Under the pieces are notes generated by a model. That model had not been told where the DNA came from and made no database searches. It worked only from the letters and a program-made list of their open reading frames with translations. From Mycobacterium montefiorense (GTDB taxonomy: Bacteria > Actinomycetota > Actinomycetes > Mycobacteriales > Mycobacteriaceae), in contig NZ_BFCH01000001.1 in assembly GCF_003112775.1 (NCBI RefSeq), forward strand, positions 159,632-223,631: 64,000 nucleotides of DNA, written 5' to 3'. Position 1 is the first letter of the stretch; each line of letters starts with the position of its first letter. A program made the position numbers and the translations under genes. This document shows positions 27,986 to 35,178 of this stretch, piece after piece.

Positions 27986-28157
27986 TCGGACCATGTTGCC
28001 TGAGCTGCGAGCTAACTCTTGGCGGCACGCCGCATGGCGTGGGCACGCTTCCAGCGGTCGCGCCTAAGCGCACAGCCTCCGGACGGATGGCCGGCGACCA
28101 AGCCGAGACGGTGGAGGAACGCTTCGAGATGGTGCCGCGCTCGGGCACACTGCCCCT

Positions 28158-28868
28158 ATGCCGACTTGGAAGGAATACCAAGAAGCGACCGCCACCTACT
28201 ACCGAGCGCTTGGGCTCTCTGCAGAGACGGACGAGACCATCGACGGCGCTCGCGGCGTCCACAAAATTGACGTGGCGGTGCGTGGGTACCGCGCTGGTGT
28301 CCGGTTCCTCTGGATTGTCGAATGCAAGTACTGGAATCGCCGGGTCGACAAATCAGTTGTATCCACATTGCGCGACATCGTGCAGGACGTGGGTGCCGAC
28401 AGAGGAATCATCCTGAGTAGGCGGGGTTTTCAGTCTGGTGCACCGGCGTTAGCTACCAAGAGCAACATCACCCTCACTAGCCTCGATGAACTCCAGACGG
28501 ACACGGAAGACGAGTACAAGGAGTATCGGTGCGTGCTGGTGACGAAGCGCTGCCAAGCCATCATCGACGAGATAACCGCGCTCAGCACTCTGTTCCGGCG
28601 CGGAGGCATGTACGGAACGAGCTTTCCCGCTGGCCTCAACGGCATCGAATTCACGGGTCGCGCGTCCATACTGCGTAGCGCCGCGGAAGCGGCTCTGGCA
28701 GGTAAGTGGCCTATCCGCGTTGTCATTGTCTCCGAGGGCAAGGAGTCAACTGAGCGCCCGCCGAACTTCGATGGATTGATGGACGTCGTTGAACATGCGC
28801 TCGCGAAGCTGGAATCCGAATTCGCAACGGTGACGGCCCGGTTGGCTCAAACCCGGACTGACGTTTGA
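28158..28868 (+). CDS. restriction endonuclease-like (Mrr-type PD-(D/E)XK) protein
   Basis: A 236-residue protein. Residues 35-60 contain the nuclease core: D38 in HKIDVAV, then E55-x-K57 in WIVECKYW, the D...ExK arrangement of the restriction-endonuclease fold. It is followed by VSTLRDIVQDVGADRGIILSRRGFQSGAPALA, which has the form of the Mrr-type helix-strand continuation. The rest is alpha/beta with no recognised domain. It is the first cargo gene of the element and tail-to-tail with another predicted nuclease four bases away. A role in phage or plasmid restriction is inferred. No methyltransferase partner is nearby, so a type IV or unrelated defence mechanism is more likely than classic restriction-modification. 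Confidence 0.75.
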   Translation: MPTWKEYQEATATYYRALGLSAETDETIDGARGVHKIDVAVRGYRAGVRFLWIVECKYWNRRVDKSVVSTLRDIVQDVGADRGIILSRRGFQSGAPALATKSNITLTSLDELQTDTEDEYKEYRCVLVTKRCQAIIDEITALSTLFRRGGMYGTSFPAGLNGIEFTGRASILRSAAEAALAGKWPIRVVIVSEGKESTERPPNFDGLMDVVEHALAKLESEFATVTARLAQTRTDV

Positions 28869-28872
28869 GTAG

Positions 28873-30141
28873 TTAGGGCCGCACGGTCGGTGGAGGCTCG
28901 AATCGACCGGTAGAGCCCATCAGCATGGCGCGGGCGTCCTCGGCACTGACCGACCCGGAGGCTACTGCTTTTCGCAGTCGGAAGAGGTCGCGCGTATCGA
29001 TTGCGAGCCCGCCCTGCTGGCCGAAGACCTCCAAATACTCCTCCGCGCCCTGAAGCAGTGGTTGGCGAGTACTCGGATCGGTTCCGCGAAACTGGTTCGC
29101 CACGAACCACATTGCGTTTGGAGGTCGCCCAGCCTCAGCTGCATAGAGGGTGGCCCAACCGGTCAACTTTTGGAGGTCCGAGAGCTTAGCTCCCCTCGTG
29201 TACCCCTTGACCTCGCAAAGTGCTATCCAGCCGTCATCCGCGACGCGCAGGTCTTCTTTCTTCGCCTGCCCCTCGGCGAGCCCGTCGTCGACATTCGTGA
29301 CTTCGAATTCCAGCATTTCTTCGAGGGTTTGATGGACGATGGCAACCAACGGGGGACCGTCCGCCGTCAATAGTTGTCGCTCCGACGCATCGACCCTCTC
29401 GCGGATTTGTGCAAGTGAAGCCTCGGAACCTTCTACAAGCGCCCGCTGCTCGGCCATTACGCGCTGCTCTTCGGCACGCTTCTCAGCAGCATCCGACTGC
29501 GCAGACAACTCCTCGGCCGTCATCCACGTCGGGTTGGATGTCCACTCGGGTTGTGACGGGAATATGTCGGGGAGATCGTCAGACCAGAGCCTGAAGGCAT
29601 AAAGCAACCACGGTGCAAGGTTGACGGTGTTCCCGGGCAGATACAGGCAAGCGTGTATGCCAAGGGGCGGTAAGTACAGGGCGGCGAATGCATATCCATC
29701 GAGGTCGTGAAGGAGAGGCAAATAACGTTCATCGTTTGTCGCAAGGCGAGTGGGCGAAATTCGGCTTCTGTCGACCTGTGGGTCCACGAGGGGAATGAGC
29801 TCCCTCTTGACCAACTCGCGAAGATCATCGGGAAGGCGATCTGGGATTTCGAGCTCTTCGCCGATGTGGTCTGTCAATGACAAAGCTGAAGCATAGGTCT
29901 GTCTGCTCGCTACGCCTCCGATCGGATCTCCGCCGATCTGAAGGACCCGGACGTGCCCAGCATAAATAGCCGCAAACCCGACCGCCACCACGGCATCCCA
30001 GCTGTCCCATCGAATGTTGGGGTTTTCGTCCAAGTAGTGGACGGTTCCGGCGTATCTCTCAACGACGGATGCGAAGGGATGCGATTTATCAAACCCAGCA
30101 ACCACAACGCGTGGACGCTGAGCTTCGCCGTAGACGACCAT
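28873..30141 (-). CDS. coiled-coil protein with C-terminal PD-(D/E)XK-like nuclease motif
   Basis: A 422-residue protein of no named family that I recognise. Residues 1-200 form an alpha/beta domain (VVVAGFDKSHPFASVVERY; LYLPGNTVNLAPWLLYAF). Residues 208-258 are a charged coiled coil (SDAAEKRAEEQRVMAEQR). From about residue 265 there is a nuclease-like core with E274 and D297, then E310-V-K312 in ALCEVKGYTRG. The C-terminus has a short helical tail. This sensor-plus-coiled-coil-plus-nuclease order is common in phage defence proteins. It is convergent with the Mrr-like gene. Confidence 0.65.
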   Translation of the reverse strand: MVVYGEAQRPRVVVAGFDKSHPFASVVERYAGTVHYLDENPNIRWDSWDAVVAVGFAAIYAGHVRVLQIGGDPIGGVASRQTYASALSLTDHIGEELEIPDRLPDDLRELVKRELIPLVDPQVDRSRISPTRLATNDERYLPLLHDLDGYAFAALYLPPLGIHACLYLPGNTVNLAPWLLYAFRLWSDDLPDIFPSQPEWTSNPTWMTAEELSAQSDAAEKRAEEQRVMAEQRALVEGSEASLAQIRERVDASERQLLTADGPPLVAIVHQTLEEMLEFEVTNVDDGLAEGQAKKEDLRVADDGWIALCEVKGYTRGAKLSDLQKLTGWATLYAAEAGRPPNAMWFVANQFRGTDPSTRQPLLQGAEEYLEVFGQQGGLAIDTRDLFRLRKAVASGSVSAEDARAMLMGSTGRFEPPPTVRP

Positions 30142-30229
30142 TCGCCGATGGTACGCACGGGCCGCGACCGCGCGGGTTCGCGTCGCGGCCCGCCGGAGTT
30201 GAAGGCTCGTTAACGTGTCGCGTCCTCCA

Positions 30230-30916
30230 CTAGTAGCCCAACGCGATGCCGACGACCGTGATGCCTAGGCCGCAGATTGCCCACTGAAGGTCTTTTACCA
30301 ACGACTGGTCGAGGCGCTTCGTCAGCGCTTCAATTTCCTTCTGGATGTGGTCTAGTGCCTTCTCCGCTGATTCGGAAGCGCCGACATGAACCTTATCGAT
30401 GCGTCCATCAAGCCGCCCTATTTCGTCCAGCAGCTTCGGTACTTCCGCCTGCAGCTTGTTGGCATAGTCCGCGATTTGGGCGACTTGTTGCTTCAGCGGT
30501 CTGGTCCGGTCCAGCGAGAGGGCGCCGGGATACTGCCGGATACTGGGCGTGTGCGCACGGACTTTGATCTTGGCCGTCCCCGGAAAAACAGAGACACTTA
30601 TGGGCTTGCGTAGCAGCTTATTCCAAAGCCGGGTAATCCATCGGTGGAACCGAGAAACATGCTCCTTGAACCAGATTGGGACGGGTAGCCCGTACGCGGC
30701 GCGCACATAGGCGCTGCCGAAACCGCAGAAGGCCAAAATCCCGCCAACCAACTGCAGCGTGGTAGACCACCATTTCAGGTCCAGGTCGTGCACCTCCAGC
30801 GCCAGGCTCCAAGCCGCCAAGACGAAAGCCGACGCAACGAACCAGAAGGGCACCCACCACGGGTAGCTTCGCCATCTGTCCATTGAGGCCACGCGCACCA
30901 ATGCTGCCGCATTCAT
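30230..30916 (-). CDS. membrane protein with coiled coil, element cargo
   Basis: A 228-residue protein with two N-terminal hydrophobic helices (about residues 20-40 and 50-70), a basic cytoplasmic segment (FHRWITRLWNKLLRKP), a long helical coiled coil at about residues 140-205 (DYANKLQAEVPKLLDEIGRL; ALDHIQKEIEALTKRLDQ) and a hydrophobic C-terminus (WAICGLGITVVGIALGY). No family was recognised. It could be a membrane effector, an exclusion protein or a partner of the nuclease gene downstream on the same strand. The ATG at 30916 is used; its ribosome-binding site is weak. Confidence 0.65.
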   Translation of the reverse strand: MNAAALVRVASMDRWRSYPWWVPFWFVASAFVLAAWSLALEVHDLDLKWWSTTLQLVGGILAFCGFGSAYVRAAYGLPVPIWFKEHVSRFHRWITRLWNKLLRKPISVSVFPGTAKIKVRAHTPSIRQYPGALSLDRTRPLKQQVAQIADYANKLQAEVPKLLDEIGRLDGRIDKVHVGASESAEKALDHIQKEIEALTKRLDQSLVKDLQWAICGLGITVVGIALGY

Positions 30917-31331
30917 CAACCCGCCGGAGGAGATTGCAAGCGTTTACTTCGCGAGTAAACGGGTGGCCTCTCGGCGGTCTGATCGGACAGCCGTCTTCCA
31001 GGGCTTTGATCCGAGATGAGCGCTTTTTGCGTGTTTACTTTTCGGGGGTATATAACCCGTCCGGGCTGGCTCAGGGGAGGCTGCGACCCCGCAACTTCTA
31101 GGGTGCATACCCCCTCCTTGATGCTGGGGCTGTGGTGGATTCTCCCGGACGTTCGTGGGTGTGACCATGGTTTACGAGGTGGCTGCGACGATGTTCGGAC
31201 CATGGTGACCGGTCGGTGGAACCACGTCGGGGTCTCCGGTACCGAGGGGGAGTGGGTTAGGTGCGGTAGGTGGTGACCGTTGCGAGGCAATGCGATGTCC
31301 GGAAGGTGTGGGCAGTAATAGTCTTAGCGGC
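30917..31331. other. 415-base divergent control region of the cargo genes
   Basis: No gene is seen. It contains the inverted repeat at 30941-30961, an AT-rich GGGTATATAACCC stretch at about 31047-31059 that could be a -10 region, and two copies of ACCATGGT (31164-31171 and 31199-31206). It separates the membrane-protein gene on the minus strand from the one on the plus strand. Confidence 0.5.
30941..30961. promoter_or_regulatory. inverted repeat, probable operator
   Basis: CGTTTACT, five-base centre TCGCG, AGTAAACG: perfect eight-base arms, 25 bases before the start of the divergent membrane-protein gene. The half-site TTTACT recurs at 31033-31038. The position fits repression by an element-encoded or host regulator. 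Confidence 0.5.
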
Positions 31332-31781
31332 ATGCCAGAGGGTGGAACCCTGCCGTTGATCCTTGGAGCAGTGCCGGCTGTGGCGGGGCTGGTCGGAAAT
31401 ATCTACCTCGCGGGATCAGCGGACAGCAGGGTAACGCGAAGGATTGCGAAGGATGCGGAACTCTACAAGGAAGTCCCGACGAGCTCTAAGCAGGCGTTGG
31501 AAGACCTTATAAGTCAAGAGGTTCAACTTCACATCCGGCGCCGACTGCGCAAGATTTCCTGGTCAGCCGTTGCGACTCTCATCTTTGTGGCAGCAGTCAC
31601 TGCGGCCGCCGGGGGCGGATTGGCGTGGCTCGCCCTGAACGTCACGGGGTTCTTCTGGTTCGTCTTTGCCCCAGTAGCCTTTTTCGGCTTCGCACTGACA
31701 GCGGCGGGGTTCTTCCAGCTATTCACATATCCCGATGGATCAGGCAACAACTCGGCGGATCCTCAACAAGAGGGCCAATAG
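31332..31781 (+). CDS. small membrane protein, element cargo
   Basis: A 149-residue protein with a short hydrophobic start (LPLILGAVPAVAGLVGNIYLA), a charged helix (RIAKDAELYKEVPTSSKQALEDL), then two strong transmembrane helices (AVATLIFVAAVTAAAGGGLAWLA-type and FFWFVFAPVAFFGFALTAAGF) and a polar tail. No family recognised. The ATG at 31332 is chosen; another ATG lies 14 codons upstream. Its 3' end overlaps the small HTH gene on the other strand by 59 bases. Confidence 0.6.
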   Translation: MPEGGTLPLILGAVPAVAGLVGNIYLAGSADSRVTRRIAKDAELYKEVPTSSKQALEDLISQEVQLHIRRRLRKISWSAVATLIFVAAVTAAAGGGLAWLALNVTGFFWFVFAPVAFFGFALTAAGFFQLFTYPDGSGNNSADPQQEGQ

Positions 31782-31947
31782 AACCACTGACGATAGCTGG
31801 CTGTACGTACAGTCCGTCACTGGAAGCGCGCAGCACTCCGCGCTTGACCAGGTCTTGCACCCGTTCCACGGAGATACCCATGCGCTCGGCTGAATCCTGT
31901 AGCGGAACGTAGCCCAGCTCCAAGAGGTCAAGCACGCTTCTGGCCAC
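31723..31947 (-). CDS. small helix-turn-helix protein (AlpA/excisionase-like)
   Basis: A 74-residue protein with one HTH of the MerR/AlpA type: VPLQDSAERMGISVERVQDLVKRGVL, then a short wing (ASSDGLYVQP). Such proteins act as excisionases or phage regulators. The start is a GTG with GAGGAAG seven bases upstream. It overlaps the end of the 57-codon gene just upstream by 20 bases. It is the best candidate for the element's recombination directionality factor or repressor, though it is far from the integrase gene. Confidence 0.6.
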   Translation of the reverse strand: MARSVLDLLELGYVPLQDSAERMGISVERVQDLVKRGVLRASSDGLYVQPAIVSGSIGPLVEDPPSCCLIHRDM

Positions 31948-32101
31948 TGGCCCGCTTCCTCAACCACGACCTGCCAGCAGCCAGTGCCTTGGCCTTAGTC
32001 GTGTAGGCCGCGGTGCTGTCGTGGTTACTTGCCCACGGAGCGCGCCAGCGCCAGGACTTCCCGTCCTTGAACGCGGTGATCGAGTCGTCATGCTCGCCCA
32101 C
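31928..32101 (-). CDS. small protein, possibly arm-type DNA-binding fold
   Basis: A 57-residue protein starting at a GTG two bases after the capsid stop. It reads SITAFKDGKSWRWRAPW...TAAYTTKAKALAAGRSWLRKR, which resembles the three-strand-plus-helix AP2/arm-binding domains found at the N-terminus of integrases. The likeness is by eye only. Tight coupling to the capsid gene and to the HTH gene supports that it is translated. Confidence 0.5.
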   Translation of the reverse strand: MGEHDDSITAFKDGKSWRWRAPWASNHDSTAAYTTKAKALAAGRSWLRKRASGQKRA

Positions 32102-32103
32102 GG

Positions 32104-33315
32104 TTACGCCGTCAGGTCGACGATGGCGAAGCTGCGTGGTTGGAGGATGCCGATGCCGACCAGCGACTCGGCGCGCACCTGGACCGCGTTGGTTTGGAAC
32201 AAGGTGTCGCCGAATGCGTTGGCCATCAGGGTCATTCCCCAATGCACGAACAGCTTGAGTTGTGTCCAGTCCGCGAGGATCGCGGTGCCCTGCGGCACGC
32301 TGGGGCTGACCACGCGCGGGCGGGTGTCCCCGAAGATGTTGTCGGCCAGGGACGCCTGCGCCGCGAGGCCGGTCGGATATCCGGCGGTCAGGAATCCACC
32401 ATCCGGTCCCCACCGCAGCAGGTCGATGGAAGCGGCGTCGTCGGGGTTCAGCGCCCAGCCGTTGGGCGTCACTCCGATCTTCTGCAGGGCAGTTACCGCG
32501 CTGCGCAGCGTTGTTGGCACGTCGGTGTTGTACGAAACAGCAGTAGTACCAGCAACTTTAAGAATTCCCGTCATGTGCTCGCCTGCGCCGGTTCCCGGGC
32601 CCGTGCCAGTCGGACTACCCACGGCCTCGGCTTCCAGTGCGTCGAGCACGCCGTTGGCCATCTCGTTGCTGAGCCAATTCGAGATCTCGTTCTCGTCCAA
32701 CCAGATGCGGTAGGGCACCGGCTCTGACAGGTGGGCGATTACCCGGCATCGGTCGACCACGGGTACGACGGTGTTGACGCTGGTGGGTTTCTGGGCCAAG
32801 TCCGGAACCGGCGCGGCGTTGTTGGTGCGGACGGTGGCCCGGAAGTATTCGAAGGCCATCGAGTCGGTGGGCTGGCGGTTGGAGAATAGGTCGATCAGCC
32901 GCACTGGTCGCGGGATGGCGACGACCTGCGGCAGCACGAGGTTGGGGATGTCGACGCTGCCGCTGATGACCGCGCGGGATTCCTTGCCGCCCAGGTTTTG
33001 GCGTAGCGCTTGCGCGGCGGTGCGTCCCCAGGCCTGGCTGGCTGCACGGGCGTCGGCCCCGGTGCCGCCGAGCGCGGCGATGAACCTGGGGTCCGACAGG
33101 CTGCCCTCGCGCTGCACTTCTTCGCGCAGGTCCTTGGCCCGCTCAACCAGGCCGTCAATGAGCTCGGTGAGACCACGGAATTCGGCGGTCTCCTCGACGG
33201 TCAGCTCGGTGCGACCTTCGGCCTGGGCGCGGTCGATGATGTTTTTGCGCTGCTGCTCGACGTCGCGCACTGTGGCATGCAACCGGTCGAGCATCTCGCG
33301 GTTTGCTGATGGCAT
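32104..33315 (-). CDS. HK97-family phage major capsid protein
   Basis: A 403-residue capsid protein. Residues 1-85 are a charged helical region (MLDRLHATVRDVEQQRKNIIDR; AEFRGLTELIDGLVERAKDL), like the delta/scaffold region that a maturation protease usually removes. The HK97 fold follows: the E-loop and spine region around FEYFRATVRTNNAAPVP, the P-domain LDENEISNWLSNEMANGVLDALEAEAV, and the A-domain LRSAVTALQKIGVTPNGWALNPDDAASI to the end. The ATG at 33315 is the natural start. No protease, portal or terminase gene is found in the element, so the protein would have to work with a helper phage or the element is reduced. Confidence 0.88.
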   Translation of the reverse strand: MPSANREMLDRLHATVRDVEQQRKNIIDRAQAEGRTELTVEETAEFRGLTELIDGLVERAKDLREEVQREGSLSDPRFIAALGGTGADARAASQAWGRTAAQALRQNLGGKESRAVISGSVDIPNLVLPQVVAIPRPVRLIDLFSNRQPTDSMAFEYFRATVRTNNAAPVPDLAQKPTSVNTVVPVVDRCRVIAHLSEPVPYRIWLDENEISNWLSNEMANGVLDALEAEAVGSPTGTGPGTGAGEHMTGILKVAGTTAVSYNTDVPTTLRSAVTALQKIGVTPNGWALNPDDAASIDLLRWGPDGGFLTAGYPTGLAAQASLADNIFGDTRPRVVSPSVPQGTAILADWTQLKLFVHWGMTLMANAFGDTLFQTNAVQVRAESLVGIGILQPRSFAIVDLTA

Positions 33316-33587
33316 GGCGGCCCTCCAAGGGCGTAGGCGTGCGGCATCGAATCCGATTGCGCCGCAACACAATTTGGAAGTGGATTGTCTGGGCCGCGTC
33401 GTGGAGTGCCACCACGTCCTACGAACCTTGGTTCCGCTCAGGCCGCCGTGCCAGCGCAACACCCGGGGAACCGATGCCGCCGCCCCGGCCGAGATGGTCT
33501 GGCGGGCTGCGGTTGCTGCCGAGGATGCTACGCCCGCCCGCCGACATGGCCAAGCACTGAAAGCCGCTGTGCCGCAATTCCAGCGCG

Positions 33588-34037
33588 CTACACCGCGTCG
33601 TCGGTTGGGTTGCTCCAACGCGGCAGGCGGGAGGTGTCGCGGGGTTCGCCGTAGGGGTGTGCGCGGCGGTAGGCGCTGATCCATGCCGCTAGGTCGGCCT
33701 TACTCTGCTCGTCGTCCAGCAGCGAGAACTCGAGTTGCGCGACCATCCCGACCGCGAACGCGACCACGCCCTCGTTGTCGCGGTGGCGTTCTGCCAGGGA
33801 CAGCAGATCGTCGCGGATGGCCTTGCGCTCGGCGGTGTCCATGACGCCGATCGACTCAGCAGGGGGCGGGTCATAGTGCACGCCCATTGCGCGCCGGATC
33901 CGCCACAGCCACCACGCGGACCACGGGCCAATAGGGTGCTGCGTCATGCCGGCGAGCACCTCGAATTCGTCGGCGAGCACAAGGAGTTCGTTGCGCGGAA
34001 GCCCGTCGACCACATCGCGCAAATCGAGATCATGCAT
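33588..34037 (-). CDS. hypothetical phage-type protein
   Basis: A 149-residue, mostly helical acidic protein without a recognised family (DLRDVVDGLPRNELLVLADEFEVLAG; DLLSLAERHRDNEGVVAFAVG). It starts with an ATG that overlaps the end of the gene upstream by eight bases and is the last gene of the small coupled operon before the capsid gene, from which it is separated by 272 bases. Function cannot be stated. Confidence 0.65.
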   Translation of the reverse strand: MHDLDLRDVVDGLPRNELLVLADEFEVLAGMTQHPIGPWSAWWLWRIRRAMGVHYDPPPAESIGVMDTAERKAIRDDLLSLAERHRDNEGVVAFAVGMVAQLEFSLLDDEQSKADLAAWISAYRRAHPYGEPRDTSRLPRWSNPTDDAV

Positions 34038-34326
34038 CAGGGTGCTCCTCGGCGATGGGTGGGTGCATGCTGGCGAGGCGCTTCCGCAGCTTGTCTGTCG
34101 GCACGCAGGTAAACGGCTGCGGGTCCAGCGGCACCAGGCGGCCCACGTCGTCCCGCAGTGCTGCGAGAATGCGGGACCGATGATCGGGATGGAGCTGCAG
34201 CACAAGCCCATCCACCGGGCCGGTATGCCAGGCGTCCCCGTCCGCACCCGGGTAGACCGCGAGCCACCGGCCGCCGAACACCCGCTCCCGCGTGGTGTGC
34301 CATCGCTCGTCATATGCGGAATTCAT
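34030..34326 (-). CDS. hypothetical phage-type protein
   Basis: A 98-residue protein (ERVFGGRWLAVYPGADGDAWH; LVLQLHPDHRSRILAALRDD) without a recognised domain. It overlaps its upstream neighbour by four bases and its downstream neighbour by eight, typical of coupled phage genes. Confidence 0.6.
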   Translation of the reverse strand: MNSAYDERWHTTRERVFGGRWLAVYPGADGDAWHTGPVDGLVLQLHPDHRSRILAALRDDVGRLVPLDPQPFTCVPTDKLRKRLASMHPPIAEEHPDA

Positions 34327-34793
34327 TGTGTCCCAGGTTGTTTAAGTTGTTTGAGTAGACGGCGCACAAGGCGCCGCCAGTCGGTGTCGTTGAACCACGG
34401 CCGCTCGGCGATCGCGAGGGTCCGGTAGAGCAGCTGAGTCGGGGTTTTCATCGTGTCGACGGAAATCCTGAAATCCCACTCTGTGGCCTCGGTGTCGCAG
34501 CTGTTGTGGAGGACGCGCCAGCACACCAGGTGCGGGCCCTTCCGCGGATGGACACCGGGGTTGGCTTTTCGCCAGGCCCGAAAACCGTGGTGGCGGTGCG
34601 CGGCCGCCCGCCGGTCGAGGGTGGCGTAACCCGTCGGGCCGACGATCATTTCCCCGCAGGTTTCGCAGGTGAAGGTGAAGCGGTGCGGTTGGCCCCCAGC
34701 GTCGTCTGTGCCACGCTGTCCGAGGTTCCGGGTCCACTGACCTTCGGCGGATGGCGTTGGTGCGTTGGGAGTGACTCTGGCCCGCTCGTTCAC
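34323..34793 (-). CDS. zinc-finger-like phage protein
   Basis: A 156-residue protein with a CETCG pair near residue 43 and a later histidine/cysteine set (RAAAHRHHGFRAW; HLVCWRVLHNSCDT), which could form a metal-binding domain of the HNH or zinc-ribbon kind. A basic C-terminus ends it (WRRLVRRLLKQLKQP). The GTG start at 34793 has a very strong AAGGAGG site, and its start overlaps the previous stop as GTGA. A nuclease function is possible but not shown. Confidence 0.6.
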   Translation of the reverse strand: MNERARVTPNAPTPSAEGQWTRNLGQRGTDDAGGQPHRFTFTCETCGEMIVGPTGYATLDRRAAAHRHHGFRAWRKANPGVHPRKGPHLVCWRVLHNSCDTEATEWDFRISVDTMKTPTQLLYRTLAIAERPWFNDTDWRRLVRRLLKQLKQPGTQ

Positions 34794-34990
34794 GGCCCTC
34801 CTTGGTCAAGTTGTGAGATGCGCTGGGCCACGACGGCCGCGCGCCTGTTTCGGCGTTGCTCGTCTTCGATGCGCCGAAGCCTCTCGTCGCGGGCAAGCCA
34901 TCGGCATTCGGCGCATATGCCGGTGGTGTTGTCGGGCCGCAGCGCAGCGCCGCACGCGCAGTATTCGACCAGGCGACGCGGGCTGCTCAA
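34790..34990 (-). CDS. small zinc-ribbon phage protein
   Basis: A 66-residue protein with C-x-C near residue 11 (EYCACGAALRPDN) and ICAECRWLARDERLRR, a four-cysteine zinc ribbon, followed by an arginine-rich helix. The TTG start at 34990 overlaps the previous stop as TTGA and is preceded by AAGGAGG. This start is preferred over more distant in-frame codons. Confidence 0.6.
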   Translation of the reverse strand: MSSPRRLVEYCACGAALRPDNTTGICAECRWLARDERLRRIEDEQRRNRRAAVVAQRISQLDQGGP

Positions 34991-35178
34991 GACGCCTCCT
35001 TGGCGTCGGGTCGTTGGTGATAGCACCGAACGTTGGTTGCCCCACCGTCTTTGCCGAGCAGCCAGCCGTGCTCGTCGCAAAGCGCGCACGCCGCGAGGGC
35101 TGCCGGGTTGCGCCGAGCAGCCTCGCGCTCGCGCGCGGGGTGTTCGTGATCTGGTGTTAATGATCTGGTGGTACGCAC
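34987..35178 (-). CDS. small zinc-finger phage protein
   Basis: A 63-residue protein. The C-terminal half reads LAACALCDEHGWLLGKDGG..VRCYH, the CxxCD..GW..CxH pattern common in small proteins of actinobacterial phages and integrative elements. The likely GTG start at 35178 lies inside the first iteron and overlaps the end of the replication-initiator-like gene. Confidence 0.55.
   Translation of the reverse strand: MRTTRSLTPDHEHPAREREAARRNPAALAACALCDEHGWLLGKDGGATNVRCYHQRPDAKEAS

Noticed and set aside
30941..30961. Inverted repeat considered as an intrinsic terminator
   Set aside because: It is upstream of both flanking genes and has no T run, so an operator is more likely.
33316..33587. Gap upstream of the capsid gene as a hidden protease or scaffold gene
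   Set aside because: The capsid frame stays open upstream but the translation is arginine/alanine noise, and no other frame gives a plausible protein.
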